64,000 bases of DNA from contig DCIT01000003.1 of the NCBI GenBank assembly GCA_002317145.1, positions 24,495 to 88,494 of the forward strand, read 5' to 3'. The notes under the pieces are model-generated. The model did no database searches and was not told the DNA's origin. It saw nothing but the letters and a program-made list of their open reading frames with translations. Each line of letters begins with the position of its first letter. Position 1 is the first letter of the stretch. This DNA is from Caryophanales bacterium UBA1719 (GTDB taxonomy: Bacteria; Bacillota_I; Bacilli_A; RFN20; CAG-826). This document shows, piece after piece, positions 55,176 to 63,220 of the stretch. A program made the position numbers and the translations under genes.

Positions 55176-56025
55176 ATATATTTTAGGTAAATATGTTCCT
55201 TTAAATACGTTCATTCATCGCTTAGATCCAAGAATGAAAATCTTATCTATGATTCTTTTAATGGTTGCGATATTTATGCCTTTCCCAAGTTGGACATTTA
55301 CCTTCGTAATGTCTGGATTTAATGCTCTAATTATTTTTGTTTTAATGTTAATAAGTAAAGTTAGATTAAGAGATATTATTATTCAGTTAAGAAGCATTTG
55401 GTTCTTACTTTTGGTGTTAATGATAATAAATATTTTCTTACCTCCAAATGGAAGTATTCACATTATTGCGCAATCAGGAAATTTTAAATTATATGCTGAA
55501 TCTTTCATGCAAACAGGCAAGGTAATGCTTCGATTAATTGAGATGTTTGGGGTTGCAATGATATTAACTGCAACAACATCTCCACAAGAATTAACTTTTG
55601 GATTTGGATGGTTTATTAAACCTCTAAAGAAAATAAAATTTCCTGTTGAGGAAGTATCGATGACAGTATCAATTGCTTTAAGATTTATACCAACTTTAAT
55701 TGAAGAGACTAATCGCATTTATAAAGCTCAATCAAGTAGAGGTGTAGATTTTAAACACGGTAATTTAAAAATGAAATTCAAAGGTTTAATCGCTTTAATT
55801 ATTCCTTTATTTGTTTCGGCATTTACGATGAGTGATGATCTTGCTTTTGCCTTGGAAGCGCGTGGATATAATCCTAAAGCCGAAAGGACTTCTTATCGTG
55901 TTTTAAAGTGGTCTACAAAAGATACAATTTGGATTATATTGATAACTTTATTTGCGGCAGGAATAATAACTATCTCAGCGATGCATTTAGATTTACTCAG
56001 ACATTTCTTTCCAAAAATTTGGTAA
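55168..56025 (+). CDS. ecfT: ECF transporter membrane component EcfT
   Basis: EcfT couples the two ATPases to substrate-binding proteins in the membrane. The 285-aa protein has about five helices, the N-terminal YVPLNTFIHRLDPRMKIL and the coupling motifs AQSSRGVDF and LEARGYNPKAERTSY. No S component is encoded next to it, as expected for a shared (group II) module whose S proteins are elsewhere. truA follows after the small Lys/Cys gene. Confidence 0.95.
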   Translation: MDKYILGKYVPLNTFIHRLDPRMKILSMILLMVAIFMPFPSWTFTFVMSGFNALIIFVLMLISKVRLRDIIIQLRSIWFLLLVLMIINIFLPPNGSIHIIAQSGNFKLYAESFMQTGKVMLRLIEMFGVAMILTATTSPQELTFGFGWFIKPLKKIKFPVEEVSMTVSIALRFIPTLIEETNRIYKAQSSRGVDFKHGNLKMKFKGLIALIIPLFVSAFTMSDDLAFALEARGYNPKAERTSYRVLKWSTKDTIWIILITLFAAGIITISAMHLDLLRHFFPKIW

Positions 56026-56061
56026 AACTTTTCTTTTTATAAAAGAAATATAAGTTATAAT
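56026..56061 (+). promoter_or_regulatory. Promoter of the 38-aa gene with palindromic element
   Basis: TATAAT at 56056-56061 is preceded by an interrupted palindrome (AACTT, TTCTTTT at 56026-56037; AAAAGAA, then AAGTT at 56041-56056). Its layout mirrors the palindrome over the gdpP promoter. Confidence 0.5.
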
Positions 56062-56089
56062 TTTGTTATAGGAGTATAAAAACTTATTT

Positions 56090-56206
56090 ATGGCAAAGAA
56101 GAAAGTTGCAAAAAAAGTTGCAGTTAAGAAAGCTAAGAAACCAGTCGCAAAGAAGAAATGCGGTTGTGGTTGCGGATGCAAGAAAACTGCTAAAAAACGC
56201 AAATAA
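56090..56206 (+). CDS. 38-residue Lys-rich protein with CGCGCGC cluster
   Basis: This short gene encodes MAKKKVAKKVAVKKAKK, a few more Lys/Ala/Pro residues, then CGCGCGC and a basic tail KKTAKKRK. Alternating cysteine and glycine suggest metal binding; Lys/Ala repeats resemble the DNA-binding tails of histone H1-like proteins. It has a TATAAT at 56056-56061, an AGGAG at 56070-56074 (15 bases before the ATG, rather far) and clean coding structure. It sits alone between ecfT and truA. I do not know its family or function. Confidence 0.7.
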   Translation: MAKKKVAKKVAVKKAKKPVAKKKCGCGCGCKKTAKKRK

Positions 56207-56225
56207 TTAAATAACAATATTTAGT

Positions 56226-56231
56226 TATAAT
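56226..56231 (+). promoter_or_regulatory. truA -10 box
   Basis: TATAAT lies 23 bases before the truA ATG; no Shine-Dalgarno site is visible in the short leader. Confidence 0.45.
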
Positions 56232-56254
56232 CCTATTAATAGACTGTTTTTAGT

Positions 56255-56986
56255 ATGAGATATTTTGGTATCGTTTCTTATTTCGGAATGAACTATGTTG
56301 GCTGGCAAGCGCAAGCTAACAAGAAAGGTGTTGAGGATAAAATTGAAAAGATTTTATCTCATATTTTAAATACAAAAATAAATATAATTGGAAGCGGAAG
56401 AACCGACAAAGGTGTTCATGCTTATAATCAAACATTTCATTTTGATATCAATAAAGAAATAAAAGATATTGATCATTTAATTTATGCCACAAATAGACTC
56501 TTACCTGATGATATCAAAATAAAATCTTTGAAAAAGGTCGATGATGAATTTCACGCGAGATTCTCAGCGATTAAGAAAGAATACATTTATAAAATATATT
56601 TAGGAAAAGATATTCCTTTTAATTATTTAACATACATGATTGTTCATGTTCCTGTTGATATTAAATTATTAAAAGAAGCATCAAAAGTATTTATTGGGAA
56701 ACATAATTTCAAGAATCTTACTAGTAAAGAAATTGATGAGAAAAATTTTGTTAGAGAAATATATTCTATTGATATTAAGAAAGATAAAGATGAAATCACT
56801 ATTAAATTAATTGGTAATGGATTTATGCGTTATATGGTTAGATACATTGTAGGTGAAATGTTAGAAGTTGCCACTAAACGTAAAACAATCAAAGATTTAA
56901 ATAAATTATTCTCTAAAGAAAGATGTATTACTAATCACAAAACTCCTGCTGAAGGTTTATATCTTTCTAAAGTATATTATGAATAA
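56255..56986 (+). CDS. truA: tRNA pseudouridine(38-40) synthase
   Basis: TruA makes pseudouridine at positions 38-40 of tRNA anticodon stems. The catalytic aspartate is in GSGRTDKGVHAYNQ, and YFGMNYVGWQAQ and GNGFMRYMVRYIVGEM are conserved. The 243-aa length is normal. It follows the ECF module as in many Firmicutes and overlaps the next gene by 8 bases. Confidence 0.95.
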   Translation: MRYFGIVSYFGMNYVGWQAQANKKGVEDKIEKILSHILNTKINIIGSGRTDKGVHAYNQTFHFDINKEIKDIDHLIYATNRLLPDDIKIKSLKKVDDEFHARFSAIKKEYIYKIYLGKDIPFNYLTYMIVHVPVDIKLLKEASKVFIGKHNFKNLTSKEIDEKNFVREIYSIDIKKDKDEITIKLIGNGFMRYMVRYIVGEMLEVATKRKTIKDLNKLFSKERCITNHKTPAEGLYLSKVYYE

Positions 56987-57785
56987 AATTACATATTGTT
57001 ATCACTCTCATACTTATAGATGTGGACACGCTTCAGGAGAAGATGAAGAATACATAAAAAGCGCTATTGAAGCGGGTTTTAAAGAATATGGAATCTCTGA
57101 TCACGTTATTTTACCTAACGTTATTCATCACAATATGCGTGGTGAATATTCAATGCTTGATGGATACGTAAAATCATTTAAAACTTTAAAAGAAAAATAT
57201 AAAGATAAAATAAATATTCATATTGGATTTGAGGCTGAATATATGCCTGAATATTTAAATTACTATAAATCTTTATTAGATAATCATATAGTTGAATATT
57301 TAATCCTCGGCCAACATTGTTATTACATTCCCGGAACCTCTGTTCCTCAATGGTATGTGACTATGGAAAAAGAAAGAGGATTAACTGAATACACTGATTA
57401 TTTAATTAAAGGAATAGAAAGCGGATTATTTACTTATGTCGCTCATCCGGACTTCTTTGCAATCTTTTATCCTGAGTGGGATGATTTAGCAATATCTTGT
57501 TCAAAGAAAATCATTAATGCAGCAATTAAATACAACATTCCTTTAGAAATTAATTTATGTAAAGCACGTGCTAAATATTATGGTTATATCGAAAAAGATT
57601 ATCCCTCAATATATCCAATTGTTAATTTCTGGAAACTCGTTGCTAAAACAAATATAAAAGTAGTCATAGGTATAGATTCTCATAATCCAAAACATAATCT
57701 ATTAGATAATAATCAATTCGTTGATAGTTTAATAAAAGAGACTGGTTTAAAAATTGATTTTAACTATCGAATCAATAAAAAGTAG
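56979..57785 (+). CDS. PHP-domain phosphatase (HisJ-like)
   Basis: The 268-aa protein has a PHP metal-dependent phosphoesterase fold: HSHTYRCGHASGEDEEY (residues 9-25), YGISDHVILP, GFEAEYMPEY, VAHPDFFAIF and a late GIDSHNPK. It resembles histidinol-phosphatase HisJ, but no other histidine gene is nearby, so another phosphate ester is possible. It overlaps truA by 8 bases. Confidence 0.8.
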   Translation: MNKITYCYHSHTYRCGHASGEDEEYIKSAIEAGFKEYGISDHVILPNVIHHNMRGEYSMLDGYVKSFKTLKEKYKDKINIHIGFEAEYMPEYLNYYKSLLDNHIVEYLILGQHCYYIPGTSVPQWYVTMEKERGLTEYTDYLIKGIESGLFTYVAHPDFFAIFYPEWDDLAISCSKKIINAAIKYNIPLEINLCKARAKYYGYIEKDYPSIYPIVNFWKLVAKTNIKVVIGIDSHNPKHNLLDNNQFVDSLIKETGLKIDFNYRINKK

Positions 57786-57848
57786 TAATATATTAAGCAG
57801 AATATATTTTATTATTATAAAATATTAAACGATTAAGGAGTTTTATCT

Positions 57849-58556
57849 ATGGGTAGAGCACATGAAGTTAGAGCTAAATCAATGGCTGCCACTGCAGCAA
57901 AAAGAAGCGCATTATTTATGCGTGCTAGTAAAGAAATTTATATGGCTGCTAAAAGCGGTATTCCTGATCCAAATAGCAATTTAGCATTGAGAAGTGCAAT
58001 TGAAAAATGGAAAGGACAACAAGTTACTAAAGACGTTATTGAAAGAGCAATTCAAAAAGCTAAAGGTGGTAGTGGAGAACACTATGAACCTGGTAGATAT
58101 GAATTCTTTGGTCCAGCCGGAAGTTATATTATTGTTGATACATTAACTGATAATGTTAATAGAGCATTAACCGATGTTCGTACTGCTGTTACTAGACATG
58201 GTGGACATATGGGTACAGTAAATTATAATTTCACAGAACAAGGCATCATTGCATTTAAAGGCAATAACAAAGATGCAGTCGAAGAGGCTTTAATCTTAGG
58301 TGATGTCGATTTAAGAGAAATCTCTGAAGAGAATGGTGTTATCGAAGTTTTAATGGCGCCAACTTCATTATCACAAGCAAAAGAAATACTTAAAGGCATG
58401 AATATAACTGAATTAGAAATATGCGAAATGCGTTTATTAGCAAACGAAATGATAGATATTGCTGATCCAGAAGAAAAAAGAAAATTCACTGAAATGATGG
58501 ATGCATTAGATGACGTTACTGATGTTCAAGCAGTCTATCACAACGTTAATTTATAA
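57849..58556 (+). CDS. YebC/PmpR family protein
   Basis: The 235-aa protein is of the YebC/PmpR family, described as transcriptional regulators and more recently as helpers of translation at difficult sequences. The family start MGRAHEVRAKSMAATAAKR and the motifs AIQKAKGG, YEFFGPAGSYIIVDTLTDN and FTEQGIIAF are present. AAGGAG lies 9 bases before the ATG. The lipoprotein gene follows after 8 bases. Confidence 0.95.
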   Translation: MGRAHEVRAKSMAATAAKRSALFMRASKEIYMAAKSGIPDPNSNLALRSAIEKWKGQQVTKDVIERAIQKAKGGSGEHYEPGRYEFFGPAGSYIIVDTLTDNVNRALTDVRTAVTRHGGHMGTVNYNFTEQGIIAFKGNNKDAVEEALILGDVDLREISEENGVIEVLMAPTSLSQAKEILKGMNITELEICEMRLLANEMIDIADPEEKRKFTEMMDALDDVTDVQAVYHNVNL

Positions 58557-58564
58557 AGAAAATA

Positions 58565-59287
58565 ATGTATAAAAATAAATTTATATTAATTAGTTTAGTA
58601 AGTAGTTTTTCGCTCTTTAGTTGCGGCGCAAAAATAAGTGTTTCGACTGAAGATGAAAAGAAAGGGACCGTTTCTTATTTTATTAACGGCAATAAAGTTG
58701 CACTACAAGCTACCCCAAAAGATAATTATTTATTTACTGGATGGTTCATTAAAAACAATGAAGATAAAGATTATCGTTTTGAAAGAGCATCCAATCCTTA
58801 TATATATGAAACAAAAATAAATGTTAGTATTCAAGGACGATTTGAAGACTATAGTACACAAACATTTTTCTTTAATAAAATAGAAGATAAAGACGCTTAT
58901 ACTATTTCTAATTATTATGGCATTGGCACTGAAAATATAATTATTCCAAATACTCATTTTGGCTATCCTGTAACTACAATTCAAGAGAATACTTTCTTAA
59001 ACAATAAAACTATAAAAAGTGTAGTTATACCACAAAACATTGTTAATATTGAAGATGATGCATTTACAGGATGCACGAATATAAAAAGTTTAAAAATTGA
59101 TCATATATTGCAAAGTTGTTATAAACCATTTGAAAATTGGACTGCAGAACAAACAATTATATTAACTTCTAATTGTGTAAATGAAGAAAGGACACAAACA
59201 AAATGGTTGTGGCAATTAGAAAAACAAGATGGTTATTATACTTCAACATCCTGCGGTGGTGGCAATCCACATATTATTATTGAATAA
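58565..59287 (+). CDS. Lipoprotein with InlB-like repeat and BspA-type leucine-rich repeat
   Basis: The N-terminus is a lipoprotein signal with lipobox LFSCG (Cys about residue 20). A short beta repeat follows (LQATPKDNYLFTGWFI), like the Listeria/Bacteroidales InlB B-repeat. Then comes a BspA-type leucine-rich repeat: PVTTIQENTFLNNKTIKSV and VVIPQNIVNIEDDAFTGC. It is 240 aa and should sit on the cell surface, possibly in adhesion. It starts 8 bases after yebC with no clear Shine-Dalgarno, and its 3' end overlaps birA by 11 bases on the other strand. Function unknown. Confidence 0.8.
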   Translation: MYKNKFILISLVSSFSLFSCGAKISVSTEDEKKGTVSYFINGNKVALQATPKDNYLFTGWFIKNNEDKDYRFERASNPYIYETKINVSIQGRFEDYSTQTFFFNKIEDKDAYTISNYYGIGTENIIIPNTHFGYPVTTIQENTFLNNKTIKSVVIPQNIVNIEDDAFTGCTNIKSLKIDHILQSCYKPFENWTAEQTIILTSNCVNEERTQTKWLWQLEKQDGYYTSTSCGGGNPHIIIE

Positions 59288-59981
59288 TTAGATTAACTTC
59301 GTTTGAATCAATTAAATATATTTTATTTTGATACTTAACTTTTAATGCACCGGTTTTATCAATATCTAACGCTATTGCCATAACTTTCTTATTTTTAATT
59401 GTGACGCTTACTTTTTTGTTTTTGAGAAAGTTATGTTTATTAATAAAAGAAGTGTAGTTAAATTTATTTGATAATATTTTCTCTAATTCTTTTATTAATA
59501 AAGATAAAACCTTTTCGATTTTAATATCTTTATGAGTTTCTAATTTATATGATGTTGCATGATATTCTTTATTAAACTTAGTTTGATTAAGATTTAAGCC
59601 TATACCAATTATTACTGCTTCAATCCTGTTATTAATAGATTTACTTTCTAATAATATGCCACATATCTTTTTATCTTTAATATAAATATCATTTGGCCAT
59701 TTGATAGATATATTTTTTAGTTTTAATTTCTCTAATGTTTTAATAACTGCGACAGCAGTATATATAGATAGCATTGGACCATTAGAGATTAATATCTTAT
59801 CTTTTAATAATATTGAGCATAATAAGTTTTTATTAGGTTCACTATCCCAAATATGAGTGTTTCTACCTTTGCCTTTATTTTGCTTTAAAGCATAGACAAC
59901 AGAATAGTGTCCTAGATGTTTATATTCGCGTTTAACATAAGCATTAGTGGAGTCTATGCTTTTTAGTTTAATGTAATTCAT
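59277..59981 (-). CDS. birA: Biotin-protein ligase (monofunctional BirA)
   Basis: This enzyme attaches biotin to carrier lysines, here most likely the carrier encoded two genes upstream. The 234-aa protein has the ligase core only: DSTNAYVKRE, QNKGKGRNTHIWDS (biotinyl-AMP loop) and IKWPNDIYI. The N-terminal DNA-binding domain of repressor-type BirA is absent. It starts 2 bases after oadB, so it is in the decarboxylase operon. Confidence 0.93.
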   Translation of the reverse strand: MNYIKLKSIDSTNAYVKREYKHLGHYSVVYALKQNKGKGRNTHIWDSEPNKNLLCSILLKDKILISNGPMLSIYTAVAVIKTLEKLKLKNISIKWPNDIYIKDKKICGILLESKSINNRIEAVIIGIGLNLNQTKFNKEYHATSYKLETHKDIKIEKVLSLLIKELEKILSNKFNYTSFINKHNFLKNKKVSVTIKNKKVMAIALDIDKTGALKVKYQNKIYLIDSNEVNLIIQ

Positions 59982-59983
59982 TA

Positions 59984-61153
59984 TTAATTAAATAAGAGTA
60001 ATAAGACACCTGCTGCAACAGCAGATCCAATAACACCGGCGACGTTAGGTCCCATAGCGTGCATTAATAAGAAGTTTTCTGGATCTTCTTTTTGTCCCAT
60101 CTTATGGACAACTCTAGCAGCCATAGGAACAGCAGAGACACCTGCAGCACCAATCATTGGATTAACTTTACCATGAGTTAATTTGCACATTAATTTACCA
60201 CCTAGAACACCACCTGCGGTAGCGGTAGCGAAGGCAAAGATTCCTAAAGCAAAGATTTTAATAGTATTTAAGCTTAAGAAGTTTGCAGCATTGGCGGTAG
60301 CACCGACGCATAATCCTAAGATAATAGTGACGGTATATAATAATGCTTTTGATAATGTATCAGTGATATTAGGAACGACTCCAGATTCTTTTACTAAGTT
60401 ACCAAGCATTAAGCATCCGATTAATGGAGCGCAGCTAGGAACTAATAAGACAGTAACTAAAGTAACAATGATAGGGAACATGATTCTTTCTCTTTTGCTG
60501 ACTTCTTGGACTTCAGAATCCATCCTAATTAAACGTTCTTTCTTAGTAGTTAATAACTTAATTATTGGAGGTTGAATAACAGGTACGAGAGCCATATATG
60601 AATAGGCTGCGATAGAAATAGAAGGTAATAAGGCTGGTGCGAGTTTAGTAGTAACTAAGATAGCGGTAGGTCCATCAGCACCTCCGATAATACCAATAGC
60701 ACTTGCTTCTTGAGGAGTGAATCCTAAGATAACTGCACCGATAAAGGTAATAAAGATACCTAATTGAGCAGCAGCACCTAATAACATTGTCTTTTTATTA
60801 CCGATTAATGGTCCAAAGTCTGTAGTTGCACCTATACATAAGAATATCAAGCAAGGATATATACCCAGCTTAACTCCATAATATAGATACCCTAGTAAAC
60901 CAGAATAATGTGTTTGACCATATACGTCAGTAGTAGTGTCAAAGATATCTTTACCTAGTCCTGGTAAGTTAACAAGTAACATACCAAAGGCGATTGGAAG
61001 TAATAGATATGGTTCGAAATCTTTCTTAATTGCTAAAAACAATAATACACAAGCAATTATAATCATGATCAGATTTTTCCAGCCACCTTCTTGGAAGAAA
61101 GCTGCAATACCTGACTGTTTAAAGAATTCGACGATTGTTTCCCAGAATTTCAT
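59984..61153 (-). CDS. oadB: Sodium-translocating decarboxylase beta subunit (OadB)
   Basis: OadB is the membrane sodium channel-like subunit that decarboxylates carboxybiotin and exports Na+. The 389-aa protein has about ten hydrophobic helices and the family signatures GGADGPTAILVTTKLAP, MGNLVKESG-like LGNLVKESGV and GAAGVSAVPMAARVV. It starts 1 base after the biotin carrier stop, so the two are translated in concert. Confidence 0.96.
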   Translation of the reverse strand: MKFWETIVEFFKQSGIAAFFQEGGWKNLIMIIIACVLLFLAIKKDFEPYLLLPIAFGMLLVNLPGLGKDIFDTTTDVYGQTHYSGLLGYLYYGVKLGIYPCLIFLCIGATTDFGPLIGNKKTMLLGAAAQLGIFITFIGAVILGFTPQEASAIGIIGGADGPTAILVTTKLAPALLPSISIAAYSYMALVPVIQPPIIKLLTTKKERLIRMDSEVQEVSKRERIMFPIIVTLVTVLLVPSCAPLIGCLMLGNLVKESGVVPNITDTLSKALLYTVTIILGLCVGATANAANFLSLNTIKIFALGIFAFATATAGGVLGGKLMCKLTHGKVNPMIGAAGVSAVPMAARVVHKMGQKEDPENFLLMHAMGPNVAGVIGSAVAAGVLLLLFN

Positions 61154-61154
61154 T

Positions 61155-61517
61155 TTATTTAATCTTCACTAATAATTGTTTACTAGTAACTTGTGTTCCT
61201 TTACTAACTAAGACATCAGCGATAGTTCCGTCACATGGTGAGCAGACTTCGTTTTCTAATTTCATTGCTTCAATGAATAATAAGACATCGCCTTTTTTAA
61301 CAGTGGATCCTACTTTAACATTAACTTTAGTAACACTACCTTGGATAGGTGCTAAAACATCTCTTCCTTCAGCATTACTTGTTGCTGCTTTCTTCTCCTC
61401 TTTCTTTTTAGGAGAACTAATTAAAGGTTTTGATCCTTCTTTAGTTTTAATTTCATCGATACTATCAAGTTCGACTTTGTAGGTTTTTCCGTTTACTTTG
61501 ATTTTATAGATTTTCAT
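61155..61517 (-). CDS. Biotin carrier subunit of the decarboxylase
   Basis: The 120-aa protein carries biotin between the carboxyltransferase and OadB. The biotinylation motif is EAMKLEN near residue 90 (lysine is the attachment site), in a normal biotinyl domain (VLAPIQGSVTKVNVKVGS). A short N-terminal KIYKIKVNGKTYKVEL strand and a Lys-rich linker precede it. In many species this domain is fused to OadA; here it is a separate gene. Confidence 0.95.
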   Translation of the reverse strand: MKIYKIKVNGKTYKVELDSIDEIKTKEGSKPLISSPKKKEEKKAATSNAEGRDVLAPIQGSVTKVNVKVGSTVKKGDVLLFIEAMKLENEVCSPCDGTIADVLVSKGTQVTSKQLLVKIK

Positions 61518-61531
61518 ATTTCTTCTCCTTA

Positions 61532-61840
61532 TTATTCATCTATTTTTTCAATGCTAATTAATTTAGCGTTTTTACCAGTTTCATTATAGTAATCAATTGT
61601 CGCGACTATAGAAGCCACAACAGCATCTTCATCTTCGTTTAATAATTTATTTTCTTCTTTAGGCATGATTTGAGTTTTAGCCTCAATTTTCTCCATGCCT
61701 TTAGAGATTCCTCCAGTGACAAGAATAATAATTATTAAGACTAAGAAGACTAAGATAATTGCAATTAAACTAATTAGAAGAGCATCTCCGAATGAGATTT
61801 TTCCTCCACTAGGTATTGGCCATATTCCTTGAAATATCAT
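61532..61840 (-). CDS. oadG: Decarboxylase gamma subunit (OadG)
   Basis: OadG anchors and assembles the decarboxylase complex. The 102-aa protein has one membrane helix (about residues 17-43, ALLISLIAIILVFLVLIII) and a soluble C-terminal half (VASIVATIDYYNETGK) of the OadG type. It lies 1 base after oadA and 14 bases before the carrier, in operon order oadA-oadG-carrier-oadB-birA. Confidence 0.88.
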   Translation of the reverse strand: MIFQGIWPIPSGGKISFGDALLISLIAIILVFLVLIIIILVTGGISKGMEKIEAKTQIMPKEENKLLNEDEDAVVASIVATIDYYNETGKNAKLISIEKIDE

Positions 61841-61841
61841 G

Positions 61842-63212
61842 TTATGCCTCTAATTTAATTTTAATTGGTTTTTTATCTAGTTCCCTTTGTTTAAAGAAGT
61901 TGAGTGCAACATCTTCAAATAAGGCGATAGATAAAATATCTTCATCGTGTTTAGCGTATTTCTTATATTTCTTTTTAAGTGCTTCAAATTCTGGTTTTAA
62001 ATCATCAGCAGGACGATAAGTAATTACTTTATCATTACCAATAATTTTCTTTTTAACCTCTTCATTAATAGGTGCTGGGAAGCGCCCATAACGTCCATGT
62101 AAATATTCATTGATTTCTTTAGGTACCATTTTATATCTTTCACCAGTTATAACATTCATAACCGCTTGAGTTCCTACCATTTGAGATAATGGAGTGACTA
62201 AAGGTGGATATCCTAAATCTTTTCTAACATTAGGAATTTCTTTTAATACTTCTTCTAATTTATCAGCATGACCTTGTTGAGTTAATTGACTCACTAAGTT
62301 TGATAACATTCCTCCTGGAACTTGATAAGTTAAAATATTTGGATTATATGCTAAAGATTTAGGATTAAGAGTCCCGTTATTGAAATATTTAGTTCTTACT
62401 GGTCTAAGAATATTTGCAGCTTTATTTAAAGCTTCAATATTTAACTTAGGATCATACTCTGTTCCTTTTAAAGCAAAATTAATAGATTCAGTGCATGGTT
62501 GAGAAGTTCCACTTGAGAATGGAGAAATAGCGCAGTCAAGGATATCTACTCCAGCTTCAATAGCCTTCATGTAAGTCATTTCCATGATTCCACCTGTGCA
62601 GTGAGAATGTAACTCAATAGGAAGTCTAGTATTTTGTTTTAAAGCTTTAATTAAATCATATGCCGTTTGAGGTAATAACACTCCCGCCATATCTTTAATG
62701 CAAATGCTATCTGCTCCTAATTTTTCAATTTCTTTCGCTAAAGAAACATAGTAGTCAACAGTATGAACCGGACTGGTGGTATAGCTTAAAGCAATCTGAC
62801 ATTCTCCGCCATATTTCTTAGTTGCTTTTACTGCACACTCTAAGTTTCTAATATCATTTAAAGCATCAAATATACGAATAATATCAATTCCGTTTTTAAT
62901 TGATTTCTCAACAAATTTTTCAACGATATCATCAGCATAATGTCTATAGCCTAAAATATTTTGTCCACGGAATAACATTTGTAATTTTGTATTCTTACAA
63001 ATCTTTTTTGCTTTTCTTAATCTCTCCCATGGATCTTCATTTAAAAATCTAAGGCAAGCATCAAAAGTAGCGCCTCCCCAGATTTCAATTGCGTGATAAC
63101 CAACTTTATCAAGTTCTGGTAACGCGCTTAATACTTCTTCAGTATTCATGCGCGTAGCAATCAATGATTGATGGCCATCACGCAATGCAGTTTCTACAAT
63201 TTTAACGCCCAT
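61842..63212 (-). CDS. oadA: Oxaloacetate decarboxylase alpha subunit, carboxyltransferase
   Basis: OadA transfers the carboxyl group of oxaloacetate to biotin, giving pyruvate. The 456-aa protein has the family start ALRDGHQSLIATRMNT, the metal/lysine-containing CIKDMAGVLLP and the metal-binding ELHSHCTGG. It ends without its own biotin domain, which is encoded separately. AAGGAA precedes the ATG, 8 bases after pckA, so PEP carboxykinase is in the same operon. A pyruvate or methylmalonyl decarboxylase specificity cannot be excluded. Confidence 0.94.
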   Translation of the reverse strand: MGVKIVETALRDGHQSLIATRMNTEEVLSALPELDKVGYHAIEIWGGATFDACLRFLNEDPWERLRKAKKICKNTKLQMLFRGQNILGYRHYADDIVEKFVEKSIKNGIDIIRIFDALNDIRNLECAVKATKKYGGECQIALSYTTSPVHTVDYYVSLAKEIEKLGADSICIKDMAGVLLPQTAYDLIKALKQNTRLPIELHSHCTGGIMEMTYMKAIEAGVDILDCAISPFSSGTSQPCTESINFALKGTEYDPKLNIEALNKAANILRPVRTKYFNNGTLNPKSLAYNPNILTYQVPGGMLSNLVSQLTQQGHADKLEEVLKEIPNVRKDLGYPPLVTPLSQMVGTQAVMNVITGERYKMVPKEINEYLHGRYGRFPAPINEEVKKKIIGNDKVITYRPADDLKPEFEALKKKYKKYAKHDEDILSIALFEDVALNFFKQRELDKKPIKIKLEA

Positions 63213-63220
63213 ATATTTCC

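Noticed and set aside
61135..61482. Plus-strand open frame opposite the biotin carrier
   Set aside because: It is antisense to a clear biotinyl-domain gene and has no family features.
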